This document shows positions 16,815-25,463 of a stretch of DNA of 64,000 nt, piece by piece. The translations under genes were made by a program, and so were the position numbers. Positions within the stretch are counted from its first letter, which is position 1; each line of letters opens with the position of its first letter. The notes under the pieces are model-generated. The model had not been told where the DNA came from. It ran no database searches and was given only the letters and a program-made list of their open reading frames with translations. This DNA comes from Aeromicrobium sp. Leaf350 (GTDB lineage: Bacteria; Actinomycetota; Actinomycetes; Propionibacteriales; Nocardioidaceae), in the NCBI RefSeq assembly GCF_916858655.1, contig NZ_CAKASL010000002.1, positions 1-64,000 of the forward strand, in the 5' to 3' direction.

Positions 16815-16953
16815 CGGTGTCTCCCTGGTGGGGGCGGTGCGGACCCGTCCAGTATTCGGGGCCGTGCCGCCGGCCACCAGTGACGCTGCGTCATGGTCAG
16901 GTCGTGACGTCGTCCCACTGACGGCGGCGGCTCGATCTCGGTGGGATGGAGTC

Positions 16954-17844
16954 ATGTCCACCACACCCGTCATCGACGTCCACCAGCTCAACCTCGCGTA
17001 CCGCGACTTCCACGCCGTCAAGGATCTGTCCTTCCAGGTCGGTCGCGGCGAGCTCTACGCCCTGCTCGGCACCAACGGCGCGGGCAAGACCTCCACGCTC
17101 GAGATCATCGAGGGCCACCGCAGGGCCACCTCCGGCACCGTCTCGGTGCTGGGCCACAGCCCCGACGACCGCCGCGCCGTCCGCTCGCGGATGGGGATCA
17201 TGCTCCAGGAGAGCGGGTTCTCGCCCGACCTCACCGTCACCGAGACGGTCGGCCTGATCGGTCGGCTCACCCGCCGCAGCGACGATGTCGGCCGCGTGAT
17301 CGACATGGTCGACCTCAAGCGCAAGGCCGACACCCGCGTCTCCCAGCTCTCCGGCGGCGAGAAGCGGCGGCTCGACTTCGCGACCGCGGTCTACGGCGGC
17401 CCGGAGCTGATCTTCCTCGACGAGCCCACGACGGGCCTCGACATCCAGTCGCGCGACGACCTCTGGACCGCGGTCGACCGCCTCCGCGAGGACGGTTCCA
17501 CGATCGTGCTGACGACGCACTACCTGGAGGAGGCGCAGCAGCGGGCCGACCGGATCGGCCTGATGCACCGCGGCTCGTTCCACCGCGAGGGCACCGTCGC
17601 CGAGCTGACGCAGACGCTGCCGGCCGTGATCGGCTTCCGCCTGCCGGAGGGCGCGCCTGCGCCCCCGATCCCGACGGCGTCGCAGGCCGGCGGGGCCTTC
17701 ACGGTCGAGACCTTCCAGCTGCAGTCCGACCTGCGCGTGCTGCTCGACTGGGCGCACGGCCATGGTCTGGATCTCGCCGAGCTCCACGCCGGACCCACCA
17801 GCCTCGACGATGTCTTCCGCGCCATCGGCGCCGATCCCGCGTGA
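16954..17844 (+). CDS. ABC-2-type exporter ATP-binding protein
   Basis: A 296-residue ATPase of the drug/antibiotic-export class. Walker A GTNGAGKTS is at 39-47, signature LSGGEKRR near 140, Walker B LIFLDEPTTGLD, and the H-loop TTHYLEEA. The C-terminal quarter ends in GPTSLDDVFRAIG, typical of CcmA/DrrA-like proteins. It is 47 bp upstream of its permease and divergent from a DesKR-like two-component system that probably controls it. Exported substrate is unknown. Confidence 0.93.
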   Translation: MSTTPVIDVHQLNLAYRDFHAVKDLSFQVGRGELYALLGTNGAGKTSTLEIIEGHRRATSGTVSVLGHSPDDRRAVRSRMGIMLQESGFSPDLTVTETVGLIGRLTRRSDDVGRVIDMVDLKRKADTRVSQLSGGEKRRLDFATAVYGGPELIFLDEPTTGLDIQSRDDLWTAVDRLREDGSTIVLTTHYLEEAQQRADRIGLMHRGSFHREGTVAELTQTLPAVIGFRLPEGAPAPPIPTASQAGGAFTVETFQLQSDLRVLLDWAHGHGLDLAELHAGPTSLDDVFRAIGADPA

Positions 17845-17891
17845 CCGCGGCCGTCGCCCTCTCCCACCCGTCCCCGAAAGGACCCTCCGCC

Positions 17892-18611
17892 ATGCTCTCC
17901 ATCGCCCGCTCCGAGCTGATCCAGATCTTCCGCAACCGCTCCGTGCTCATCACGAGCTTCGTGATGCCGATCGCGGTCAGCGCCTACTTCGTCTACCAGC
18001 ACGAGACCTTCGCCGACCTCGCGAGCCTCGGCTACATCGCGGCGATCATCGTGTTCACCGTGGGGGCGTTCGGCCTCTACACGACGACGGTCACGACGCT
18101 CGCCTCGCGTCGGCAGAACCTGTTCCTGAAGCGACTGCGCTCGACCGCAGCGGGCGACGGGAGCATCCTGACCGGCCTGGTCGTCCCGGCGGCCGTGATC
18201 GCCGCCGTGCAGATCGTCGGGATCCTCGGCGTCTTCTCGTACGTGGCCGAGACCCCCGCGAACCTGGGGCTGCTCGCGGCCGGCGTGGTCGGGACGCTCG
18301 CGATGATGCTGGGACTCGGCCTGGCGACCGCCGGGTTCACGAACTCGCCGGAGCACGCCCAGGTCACGACCCTTCCGGTCAGCCTCGGCACGATCGCCGT
18401 GGCGAGCTGGGTCGGCATCAGCGGGACCGAGGAGCTGACGTTGCTGAAGCGTCTGCTGCCGGGCGGCTCCGCGACCGAGCTCATGACCGACGCCTGGAAC
18501 GGCGGCACGGCGGTGGGTGACTCGCTGCTGCTGCTCGCGCCCACCGCGGCCTGGGTCGTCGTGGCCGTCGCGCTCGCCGCTCAGTACTTCCGCTGGGAGC
18601 CTCGCCGCTGA
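17892..18611 (+). CDS. ABC-2-type exporter permease
   Basis: A 239-residue protein with six predicted transmembrane helices starting near residue 17, and a cytoplasmic RRQNLFLKRLRST loop typical of ABC-2 permeases. The ATG has AAAGGA about 12 bases upstream. It pairs with the ATPase just before it to form an exporter. The gene ends at a long hairpin shared with the convergent MFS gene. Confidence 0.9.
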   Translation: MLSIARSELIQIFRNRSVLITSFVMPIAVSAYFVYQHETFADLASLGYIAAIIVFTVGAFGLYTTTVTTLASRRQNLFLKRLRSTAAGDGSILTGLVVPAAVIAAVQIVGILGVFSYVAETPANLGLLAAGVVGTLAMMLGLGLATAGFTNSPEHAQVTTLPVSLGTIAVASWVGISGTEELTLLKRLLPGGSATELMTDAWNGGTAVGDSLLLLAPTAAWVVVAVALAAQYFRWEPRR

Positions 18612-18613
18612 CC

Positions 18614-18700
18614 CCACCTCCCGCACGACGTGGTCGCTCCGACCCCGGGATCAGGCGGATCTCGGGGTCGGAGCGACCACGTCTCGTGAGGAGCGGGTGG
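18614..18700. terminator. Long hairpin at convergent ABC permease / MFS ends
   Basis: Perfect 19-bp arms at 18628-18646 and 18664-18682 surround a 17-base loop, with weaker pairing extending outward. The right arm lies inside the last codons of the MFS gene and the loop contains that gene's stop codon. It is a likely bidirectional terminator without a clear T tract. Confidence 0.6.
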
Positions 18701-19877
18701 AGGCGGCGATCATCACGGCGGCGAGGGCCATGGCCACGGCACCGGCGAGGAGGCCGCTCGAGGGCGAGGTGTGCTCGGCGAGCAGGCCCAGCAGGACGCC
18801 CCCGAGCGAGGCGGACCCGAGGAAGGCCATCGAGGTGATCGACAGGGCCGTGCCGCGGTGGGCGTCGTCGACGCGGGCGTGCACGAGCGCGTTGTACGTC
18901 GAGCCGAAACCCGTGTGCACGAGGTAGCCGAGCCAGTAACCGGCGACCAGGAGCTCCGGGCCTGCGGCGAGTGACATCGCGAGCAGGCCGAGTCCCTCGA
19001 TCGTGACGAGCACGACCGCCACCGGCCGCGGTGCGCAGCGGCGGAGCACCCGGGCGGCGATCGCGGAGCCGAGGGCGGCCAGGCCCCAGGCCGCCGCAGC
19101 GACGACACCCATGCGGGCCGCGGCCTCGGCCCGGTCGCCGCTCAGCTCGGCGAGCCGCACGGGCATGAACGTCTCCAGCGCGACCACGCCGACCGCGGCG
19201 ACCACCATCGCCGCCGCGAGGCCCCGGAGACCGGGCCGAGTCACGAGCGACACGCCGCCGCGCAACGCCGACGCCCAGACGGCACCGGTCGATCCCGCAC
19301 GCGGGGGAGCGGCCTCCATCAGCACCGCCGCGACCACGCCCTGCACGAGCACCACCACGATCGCCAGCACGAAGGGCACCGCGAGCGTCGTGCCGGTCGA
19401 CCACGGCGCCACGGCGAGCAGACCGGCCGTGAGCAGGGCGCCGGTCGCGATGGCGCCACTGATGACGCTGCCCGCCCTGGCCAGTCCCGACGGCACCTCG
19501 TGCGCGGCGCCCCGGGCGTTCTCGGCATCGACGAACCAGGCCTCGAGCGCCCCGCTGTCGAGGGCGCGGAAGGCGCCGCTGACGGCCCAGGCCAGGGCGA
19601 AGGCGAGGGTGGAGCCCGCCGTCAGGGTCAGCGTGTACCCCGCTGCGGCGACCAGGGCGGACAGCAGGAACACGGGTCTGCGCCCCCAGGAGTCGGTGAG
19701 GGCGCCGCTCGGCACCTCGAGCAGCAGCACCACGACGCCCTGGGCCGCCATCGCGACGCCCAGCTCGGCCAGGCTGAGTCCGCGCTCCAGGGGCAGCAGC
19801 GTCGCGACGGGGATGATCAGCCCCGTCGCGAACCACCGCAGGCCCAGCAGCGTGAGGAAGCGGCCGGCCAGGCTCAT
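18651..19877 (-). CDS. MFS transporter
   Basis: A 408-residue membrane protein with about 12 predicted helices. The loop DSWGRRPVFLLSA near 65-77 is the MFS motif between TM2 and TM3. Such proteins are usually drug/proton antiporters. Its ATG overlaps the stop of an upstream HTH regulator by 4 bp, so regulator and transporter form a two-gene operon in which the regulator probably represses both in response to the exported compound. The last nine codons double as one arm of a terminator-like hairpin. Confidence 0.88.
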   Translation of the reverse strand: MSLAGRFLTLLGLRWFATGLIIPVATLLPLERGLSLAELGVAMAAQGVVVLLLEVPSGALTDSWGRRPVFLLSALVAAAGYTLTLTAGSTLAFALAWAVSGAFRALDSGALEAWFVDAENARGAAHEVPSGLARAGSVISGAIATGALLTAGLLAVAPWSTGTTLAVPFVLAIVVVLVQGVVAAVLMEAAPPRAGSTGAVWASALRGGVSLVTRPGLRGLAAAMVVAAVGVVALETFMPVRLAELSGDRAEAAARMGVVAAAAWGLAALGSAIAARVLRRCAPRPVAVVLVTIEGLGLLAMSLAAGPELLVAGYWLGYLVHTGFGSTYNALVHARVDDAHRGTALSITSMAFLGSASLGGVLLGLLAEHTSPSSGLLAGAVAMALAAVMIAASTRSSRDVVAPTPRSA

Positions 19878-20401
19878 CGGTCACCCGGGAGCGCGAGCAC
19901 GTGGAGCGCGACGGCGTGCTCGCCCTCGTGGTCCAGGTACTCGTGCACGACGTCGCTCAGGCGCTGGACGAGCTCGGCCAGGTCGGCGTCGTCCAGACGC
20001 AGGAGGTAGTCGGAGTGGCCCAGATCGGGTCGGGCGGCAGCACCAGCAGCGTCCAGGGCGGCGAGCTGGCGCGCGAGGTGCTCCTGCTGCACCCCGCGGA
20101 CGACGGCCAGGGCGGAGCGCCCCTCGTCGGTCCGGGTCAGCGCCGCCGGCAGCTCGGTCAGCTGGGCCGACGCGCGCCAGCGTCGCTCGCGCCCGTCACG
20201 GGCGACGTCGTCGGTCACGAACCCGAAGCGCTCGAGCTGTCGCAAGTGGTACGACATCGAGCCGCTCGACTCGTCCAGCGTGCGGGCGAGCTCGCTCGCG
20301 GTGGCCGGGCCGTTGCGGCGCAGCTCGCCGAGCGCCGTGATCCGGATGGGGTGGGCCAGGGCCTTGAGCGTGTCGATCCCCTCGACGGTCTGCGTGCGCA
20401 T
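19874..20401 (-). CDS. ArsR-like winged-helix transcriptional regulator
   Basis: A 175-residue DNA-binding protein. The winged helix occupies residues 5-75 (LKALAHPIRITALGELRRNGPATASELARTLDESSGSMSYHLRQLERFGFV). A C-terminal helical region, rich in Leu, Asp and His, probably binds the effector or forms the dimer. No metal-binding Cys pair is present, so it is not a classical metal sensor. The ATG at 20401 is leaderless behind an excellent promoter carrying inverted repeats, which implies autorepression. It is co-transcribed with the MFS transporter. Confidence 0.88.
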   Translation of the reverse strand: MRTQTVEGIDTLKALAHPIRITALGELRRNGPATASELARTLDESSGSMSYHLRQLERFGFVTDDVARDGRERRWRASAQLTELPAALTRTDEGRSALAVVRGVQQEHLARQLAALDAAGAAARPDLGHSDYLLRLDDADLAELVQRLSDVVHEYLDHEGEHAVALHVLALPGDR

Positions 20402-20405
20402 GATC

Positions 20406-20437
20406 GCAAAGGTATCTTTGCAAAGACTTCTTGGCAA
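20406..20437 (-). promoter_or_regulatory. Autoregulated leaderless promoter of the HTH-MFS operon
   Basis: On the minus strand -35 TTGCCA (20437-20432), a 17-bp spacer and -10 TACCTT (20414-20409) stand seven bases before the ATG. The first 12 bases beyond the -10 are the perfect palindrome TCTTTGCAAAGA (20415-20426), and GCAAAG-N4-CTTTGC (20406-20421) overlaps it. A bound dimer would block RNA polymerase. Confidence 0.75.
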
Positions 20438-20447
20438 TCGCTCGGCC

Positions 20448-20460
20448 TACGATTCGGCGT
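20448..20460 (+). promoter_or_regulatory. Leaderless promoter of ybaK-like gene
   Basis: TACGAT at 20448-20453 stands seven bases before the ATG with no Shine-Dalgarno. Only 59 bp separate it from the divergent repressor start, so repressor binding could also affect this promoter. Confidence 0.45.
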
Positions 20461-20931
20461 ATGAGCGAGGAGCGGGCGCGGGCCGCCCTGGAGGCTGCCG
20501 GGATCGCCCACGAGATCACGCGCCACGGGCCGGTGCGCTCGCTTGCGGAGGCGGCCGAGGTGCGAGGCGTCAACGCGTCGCAGATCGTCAAGACCCTCGT
20601 CGTGCGACGGGCTGACGACGACTACCTGCTCGTGCTGGTGCCGGGGGACCGCCAGATCTCGTGGCCGAAGCTGCGCGAGCTGCTCGACGTCTCGCGGCTG
20701 TCGATGCCTCCGGCCGAGGTCGCGCTGGAGGCGACCGGCTACGAGCGCGGCACGATCACGCCGTTCGGATCGACCACGGCCTGGCCGGTCGTGGCCGACT
20801 CCCGGGTCGTCGGCACGATCTCGCTGGGCGGTGGCGCGCACGGGGTGGCCGCCACGGTGGACGCTGCTGACGTCATCCGCGCGCTCGACGCTCGCGTCGC
20901 CGACGTGACGGAGCCACTTCCGCAGAGGTGA
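20461..20931 (+). CDS. YbaK/EbsC-family aminoacyl-tRNA deacylase-like protein
   Basis: The 156-residue protein has the YbaK/ProX fold: VNASQIVKTLVVRRADDDYLLVLVPGDRQISWPKLR near 37-72 with the conserved Lys, GYERGTITPFGS near 97-108 and SLGGGAHG near 126-133. Relatives hydrolyse mischarged Cys-tRNA(Pro) or Ala-tRNA(Pro) as single-domain editing factors. Here the substrate tRNA is not determined by sequence. It starts leaderless and converges on an unknown gene 28 bp away. Confidence 0.9.
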   Translation: MSEERARAALEAAGIAHEITRHGPVRSLAEAAEVRGVNASQIVKTLVVRRADDDYLLVLVPGDRQISWPKLRELLDVSRLSMPPAEVALEATGYERGTITPFGSTTAWPVVADSRVVGTISLGGGAHGVAATVDAADVIRALDARVADVTEPLPQR

Positions 20932-20959
20932 GTCCGACGCGGTGACCGGGAGGCGGGAG

Positions 20960-21601
20960 TCAGTCGAGCGGGGGAGCGGCGACGGAGCCGAGCACGCCGT
21001 GGTACTTCCCGCGGACGTCCTCGGGCAGCCAGACCACGTCGTGGTCCTTCGCGGCGAGCGTGACGTCGCCCTCGAGACTGACCCAGTCAAGCGCCTGGCG
21101 CGGGGCGTCGCGCAGCTTGGGGTCGGTGTGCTCGGGCTCGAGCTCGATCAGCGTGACGCGGACCTGCATCTCGGCCTCGTTGGCGTTGGCGACGCCCACA
21201 CCCCAGAAGTCCTTCGGGTTCGCCGTCGCCTTCTTGTCGAGGTCGACCATCACGGTCGTGGGCTGCGACTCCAGGCCCAGCACCTCGATCTCGACGAGGT
21301 CGAGCACCTCGGTGTCGACGAAGCGCACCGACCGGCAGCCGGGCCCGTCGAAGCGCAGCACGTCGCGGGTCGCGGAGTTCGACGGCACGACGACCTGCCC
21401 GCGAGTGAGCCCCTGCAGCGACGTCACGTTGACCAGCGGCAGCTCGCGACCGTAGAAGTCCAACGGCCGGAACCGCAGCACCGGCACCAGGTCGTGGTCG
21501 GTGCTGTTGGTCATCGTCAGGACCTGGTCGAGGCCGCCGTCTGTGGCCTTCGCCTCGTACCGCACCGCGAGCGGCCGGGGCTTCTTCGTGAACAGACCCA
21601 T
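20960..21601 (-). CDS. Protein of unknown function, probable beta-rich
   Basis: A 213-residue soluble protein without signal peptide or membrane segment. Predicted alternating beta-strands (VRYEAKATDGGLDQVLTMTN, VLRFRPLDFYG, SATRDVLRFDGPGCRSVRFVDTEVLDLVEIEVLG) suggest one or two Ig-like sandwiches. No family was recognised. The ATG at 21601 faces the divergent radical SAM gene across 56 bp. The pro-basic N-terminus (MGLFTKKPRP) is not a signal. Confidence 0.7.
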   Translation of the reverse strand: MGLFTKKPRPLAVRYEAKATDGGLDQVLTMTNSTDHDLVPVLRFRPLDFYGRELPLVNVTSLQGLTRGQVVVPSNSATRDVLRFDGPGCRSVRFVDTEVLDLVEIEVLGLESQPTTVMVDLDKKATANPKDFWGVGVANANEAEMQVRVTLIELEPEHTDPKLRDAPRQALDWVSLEGDVTLAAKDHDVVWLPEDVRGKYHGVLGSVAAPPLD

Positions 21602-21644
21602 GTGCCCGACTCTAGACAGTGTCGGGCGGGCTCGCGCACGGCGT

Positions 21645-21657
21645 TAGGCTGGAACAC
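21645..21657 (+). promoter_or_regulatory. Leaderless promoter of radical SAM gene
   Basis: TAGGCT at 21645-21650 is seven bases before the ATG at 21658; no Shine-Dalgarno is present. This decides the start codon. Confidence 0.5.
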
Positions 21658-23586
21658 ATGTCCGTCGAGTCTGTCTTCCCCCGCCTGGAGCCGTTGCTGC
21701 CGCAGGTCAGCAAGCCGATCCAGTACGTCGGCGGCGAGCTCAACGCGACCCTGAAGGACTGGGACTCCGTCACGGTCCGCTGGGCGTTGATGTATCCCGA
21801 CGCCTACGAGGTCGGACTGCCGAACCAGGGCGTCCAGATCCTCTACGAGATCCTCAACGAGCGCGACTGGATCCTCGCCGAGCGCACGTACGCGGTCTTC
21901 CCCGACATGGAGAAGATCATGCGCGAGAACGACATCCCGCAGTTCACGGTCGACGGCCACCGGCCGATCAAGGCCTTCGACCTGCTGGGCGTCTCGTTCT
22001 CGACCGAGCTCGGTTACACGAACCTGCTCACCGCGCTCGACCTCGCCGGCGTGCCGCTGCACGCGACCGACCGCGGTGACGACGACCCGATCGTCCTGGT
22101 CGGCGGCCACGCCTCGTTCAACCCCGAGCCCGTCGCCGACTTCATCGACGCCGCGGTGCTTGGCGACGGCGAGGAGATCGTGCTCAAGATCAGCGACATC
22201 GTGCGCGAGTTCCGCGAGGAGGGATCTCCCGGCGGTCGCCACGAGATCCTGCGTCGCCTCGCCGCGACGGGTGGCATCTACGTGCCCCAGTTCTACGAGG
22301 TCGACTACGACGCCGACGGCTTCATCGAGGCCATCGTCGTGAACGAGGCCTCCGCTCCGGAGCGCGTCGCCAAGCACACGCTGATGGACCTCGACGCCTG
22401 GCCGTACCCGAAGACGCCGCTCGTGCCGCTGGCCGAGACGGTGCACGAGCGCTACAGCGTCGAGATCTTCCGTGGCTGCACGCGCGGCTGCCGGTTCTGC
22501 CAGGCCGGCATGATCACGCGCCCCGTGCGCGAGCGGTCGCTGCAGGGCATCGGCGAGATGGTGGCCAACGGTCTCGAGCAGTCGGGCCTCGACGAGGTCG
22601 GTCTGCTCAGCCTCTCGAGCGCCGACCACTCCGAGATCGGCGAGCTCGCCACCCAGCTGGCCGACCGCTACGAGGGCACGAACACCTCGCTCTCGCTCCC
22701 GTCGACCCGAGTCGATGCCTTCAACATCACGCTGGCCAACGAGTTCAGCCGAGGCGGTCGCCGCTCGGGCCTGACGTTCGCCCCGGAGGGTGGCAGCGAG
22801 CGTCTGCGCCGGGTGATCAACAAGATGGTCAGCGAGGACGACCTGATCCGCACCGTCGCCGCCGCGTACTCGCACGGCTGGCGCCAGGTGAAGCTCTACT
22901 TCATGTGCGGCCTGCCCACGGAGACCGACGAGGACGTCCTGCAGATCGGTGAGCTCGCCAAGCGGGTCATCGACACGGGGCGCGAGGCGTCCGGCCGCCG
23001 CGACATCCGGTGCACGGTCTCGATCGGCGGCTTCGTGCCGAAGCCCCACACGCCGTTCCAGTGGGCCGCGCAGCTCGACCACGAGACCACCGACGAGCGT
23101 CTGCGCAAGCTGCGCGCGTCAGTGCAGTCCGACAAGAAGTACGGCAAGGCCATCGGCTTCCGCTATCACGACGGCAAGCCCGGGATCGTCGAGGGACTCC
23201 TGTCCCGCGGCGACCGTCGCGTCGGCCGCATCATCGAGGCCGTGTGGCGAGACGGCGGCCGTTTCGACGGCTGGAGCGAGCACTTCTCCTACGAGCGCTG
23301 GGAGCGCATGGCCGGCGAGGCGCTGGCCGACACCCCGGTCGACCTCGCCTGGTACACCACCCGCGAGCGCGGTGCGGAGGAGATCCTGCCCTGGGACCAC
23401 CTGGACTCGGGCCTCGACAAGGACTGGCTCTGGGAGGACTGGCAGGACGCGCTCGACCCCGACCCGATCGAGGTCGAGGACTGCCGTTGGACCCCCTGCT
23501 TCGACTGCGGAGTCTGTCCCTCGATGGACACCGACATCCAGATGGGCCCGACCGGTCAGAAGCTCATCCCGCTGAGCGTCGTGTGA
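21658..23586 (+). CDS. TIGR03960-family B12-binding-like radical SAM protein
   Basis: The 642-residue enzyme has an N-terminal cobalamin-binding-like Rossmann region (to about residue 190, with LGVSFSTELGYTNLLTALDLAG and VVLVGGHASFNPEPVADFIDAAVLGDGEE-type segments). The radical SAM core follows, with the [4Fe-4S] motif CTRGCRFC near 275-283. A C-terminal cluster of Cys (WTPCFDCGVCPSMD) may hold a second centre. The family is typically paired with DUF2344 (TIGR03936), present here 1.9 kb downstream but separated. Reaction is unknown. Its stop overlaps the next GTG start. Confidence 0.92.
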   Translation: MSVESVFPRLEPLLPQVSKPIQYVGGELNATLKDWDSVTVRWALMYPDAYEVGLPNQGVQILYEILNERDWILAERTYAVFPDMEKIMRENDIPQFTVDGHRPIKAFDLLGVSFSTELGYTNLLTALDLAGVPLHATDRGDDDPIVLVGGHASFNPEPVADFIDAAVLGDGEEIVLKISDIVREFREEGSPGGRHEILRRLAATGGIYVPQFYEVDYDADGFIEAIVVNEASAPERVAKHTLMDLDAWPYPKTPLVPLAETVHERYSVEIFRGCTRGCRFCQAGMITRPVRERSLQGIGEMVANGLEQSGLDEVGLLSLSSADHSEIGELATQLADRYEGTNTSLSLPSTRVDAFNITLANEFSRGGRRSGLTFAPEGGSERLRRVINKMVSEDDLIRTVAAAYSHGWRQVKLYFMCGLPTETDEDVLQIGELAKRVIDTGREASGRRDIRCTVSIGGFVPKPHTPFQWAAQLDHETTDERLRKLRASVQSDKKYGKAIGFRYHDGKPGIVEGLLSRGDRRVGRIIEAVWRDGGRFDGWSEHFSYERWERMAGEALADTPVDLAWYTTRERGAEEILPWDHLDSGLDKDWLWEDWQDALDPDPIEVEDCRWTPCFDCGVCPSMDTDIQMGPTGQKLIPLSVV

Positions 23587-24050
23587 GCGAGTTTCTCACG
23601 CCCGAGGCCCCGCGGGACCTCCGCGCCTCGCTCGCGTTCTCGGTCCTCGCCGGTGCTGTCTCCGCCGTCCCGATCGGTCGGGCTTCGCGCCGAACCCGTC
23701 GGCTGGTCGCCGGGCTCGCGGCCGGAGGCACGGCGCTCGCCGCGGCGGTGGCCGTGCGCGACCTCCTGCAGGAGGCCGACGCGCCGCCACGGCTCTCGCC
23801 GCGTGAGCTGGCCGCACCGGCCGCCACGGCCGGAGCGGCTGCCGCCGTCGCTGCCGGCGTCATGGCCTCCTCGTTCGCCGTGGACCGCCGCATGGAGGCC
23901 GCCCTCGTGAAGAGGGGTGTCACCCGTCCCCGCCTCCTCATCGGCGTCGCCGCGGCCGTGATGTCGTTCCTCGCCGACCGCGTCGACGGCCGTTTCGGCG
24001 ACCGTCCTGCGGCCCGACGCGACGGGGTCGGTGGATCCGCCACCGAATGA
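23583..24050 (+). CDS. Hypothetical Ala/Arg-rich membrane-associated protein
   Basis: A 155-residue protein starting at a GTG that overlaps the radical SAM stop (GTGA). It has two or three hydrophobic Ala-rich segments (about residues 14-32, 39-57, 80-100) and a weaker one near 120-135. No family was recognised. Its last codons (GVGGSATE, stop) lie inside the first copy of a palindromic repeat that recurs downstream, so the natural C-terminus may have been altered by repeat insertion. Confidence 0.65.
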   Translation: MSEFLTPEAPRDLRASLAFSVLAGAVSAVPIGRASRRTRRLVAGLAAGGTALAAAVAVRDLLQEADAPPRLSPRELAAPAATAGAAAAVAAGVMASSFAVDRRMEAALVKRGVTRPRLLIGVAAAVMSFLADRVDGRFGDRPAARRDGVGGSATE

Positions 24051-24157
24051 CGGTGGTGCCCCAGGGGGTCGGTGGATCCTCCACCGAATGAGCGCGCTTT
24101 CGGTGGAGGATCCACCGCCCACCCGGCTGAGCGGGGCTTTCGGTGGAGGATCCACCG
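24029..24157. repeat. Cluster of four 17-bp palindromic repeats
   Basis: Units are at 24029-24045, 24070-24086, 24101-24117 and 24141-24157. The second reads CGGTGGATCCTCCACCG and the third and fourth are its reverse complement; the first differs by CCGCC for CCTCC. Copies 1 and 2 also share the flanking GGGGTC and AATGA. Copies 2 and 3 form a hairpin with 19-bp perfect arms and a 10-base loop, placed between convergent genes, so it may also terminate transcription. Confidence 0.8.
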
Positions 24158-24176
24158 CCGAGGAGCGGAGGGGGCG

Positions 24177-25418
24177 CTAGTCGAGCTCGTCCTCGAGCGT
24201 GCGGTCGCGCGCCACGAGCGTGCCGACCGGTCCGAGCAGCAGCGCAGCGCACATCAGCACGACGACCGGGACGTCCCACGAGCCCGTGAGGTCGTGCAGC
24301 ACGCCGGTGCCGAACGGGCCGAGACCGGCGACGAGGTAGCCGACTGACTGGGCGAAGGCCGAGAGTCCTGCGGTGCCCGCGGCCGTGGCCGTGCGCCGTC
24401 CGAACATCGTCAGCACCCAGGTGAACGCGCATCCGCCGATGCCGAGCATGACGGCCCAGAGCCACGGGGCCGCTGCGGGCGCGAGCAGCACGCCGAGCCA
24501 CCCGGCTGACGTCACGATCGCGAAGACCCATGGCAGGACCGGTCGGTCGCCCGTGCGGCGGATCAGGCCGGGGAGCAGCAGGGTCACCGGGATCCCGACG
24601 GCCGGGATGAGCCCCTGCATGAGTCCGGCGTGACCCGACTCCAGCCCGGCGTCGACGAGGATCGCCGGGAACCAGCCGAACTGGGCGTACGCCTGCGCGG
24701 ACTGCAGGCCGAAGAACACGGCGCAGGCCCAGGCGAGGGGGCTGCGGGCGAGTCGCAGCAGCGTCGGCCCTCGCGGACGGTCGAGCCGGCCCGCGCGACC
24801 GTCGCGCGCCGCACTGGGCAGCCAGGGCAGCAGGGCCGCCGCGGCGAGCACCGCCCAGGCGCCGAGGCCGATGCGCCAGCCGCCGAAGGCATCGGCGATC
24901 GGCACGGTCAGCACCGACCCGAGCATCGCGCCGCCCATGAGCGCCGCGCCGTAGAGCGAGCTGATGAGGGGGAGCCGGTCGGGGAAGTGCTCCTTCGCGA
25001 GGGCCGGGAGGACCACGTTGCCGACGGCGCACCCGGCGAGGGCCACGACGGTCAGGGCGAGGAACGCGATCGACGAGTCGAACACCGGCCGCAGCCCCAG
25101 GCCGACCCCGGCGACCACCAGCAGAGCCGCCGCCGTGCGGTCGAGGCCCAGTGCCCGGACCACCCGCGCCGTCGTGGCGCCGAACAGCGCGAAGCACAGC
25201 ACCGGCAGCGTCGTGAGGACGCCGGCGACGGTCGCGCTCATGCCCAGGTCGGCACGGATCGGGTCGAGGACGACACCGACGCTGCCCACCGCGGAGCGCA
25301 GGTTCAGCGCGAGCAGGACGATTGCCGCTCCGATGAGCCAGGCAGGTCCCGATCGTGCGGCGCCGGTGGACATGGACGGCGTGGCGGGCACGGCCTGCGG
25401 CAGCGGATCGGGGGTCAC
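24177..25418 (-). CDS. MFS transporter (CynX/NimT-like)
   Basis: A 413-residue protein with 12 predicted helices. RSAVGSVGVVLDPIRADLGMSATVAGVLTTLPVL and the ATTARVVRALGLDR loop resemble the CynX/NimT (cyanate/2-nitroimidazole) MFS branch. The GTG at 25418 is preceded by CAGACT, a weak -10, and faces the DUF2344 gene; the ATG at 25373 would give 398 residues and is nearly as good. It sits between the TIGR03960 and DUF2344 genes, which are usually adjacent, and looks like an insertion. Substrate unknown. Confidence 0.88.
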   Translation of the reverse strand: MTPDPLPQAVPATPSMSTGAARSGPAWLIGAAIVLLALNLRSAVGSVGVVLDPIRADLGMSATVAGVLTTLPVLCFALFGATTARVVRALGLDRTAAALLVVAGVGLGLRPVFDSSIAFLALTVVALAGCAVGNVVLPALAKEHFPDRLPLISSLYGAALMGGAMLGSVLTVPIADAFGGWRIGLGAWAVLAAAALLPWLPSAARDGRAGRLDRPRGPTLLRLARSPLAWACAVFFGLQSAQAYAQFGWFPAILVDAGLESGHAGLMQGLIPAVGIPVTLLLPGLIRRTGDRPVLPWVFAIVTSAGWLGVLLAPAAAPWLWAVMLGIGGCAFTWVLTMFGRRTATAAGTAGLSAFAQSVGYLVAGLGPFGTGVLHDLTGSWDVPVVVLMCAALLLGPVGTLVARDRTLEDELD

Positions 25419-25450
25419 CGCACCAGTCTGGTCCCGGGGTCCGGCTCGCG

Positions 25451-25463
25451 TAGCCTCGGGTGG
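25451..25463 (+). promoter_or_regulatory. Leaderless promoter of DUF2344 gene
   Basis: TAGCCT at 25451-25456 is seven bases before the GTG at 25464. The separate promoter lets the gene be expressed although split from its usual operon partner. Confidence 0.45.

Noticed and set aside
24070-24157. Possible CRISPR array from repeated GGTGGA/TCCACC units
   Set aside because: Units are palindromic 17-mers with irregular 14-24 bp gaps, only four in number and in both orientations; no cas genes.
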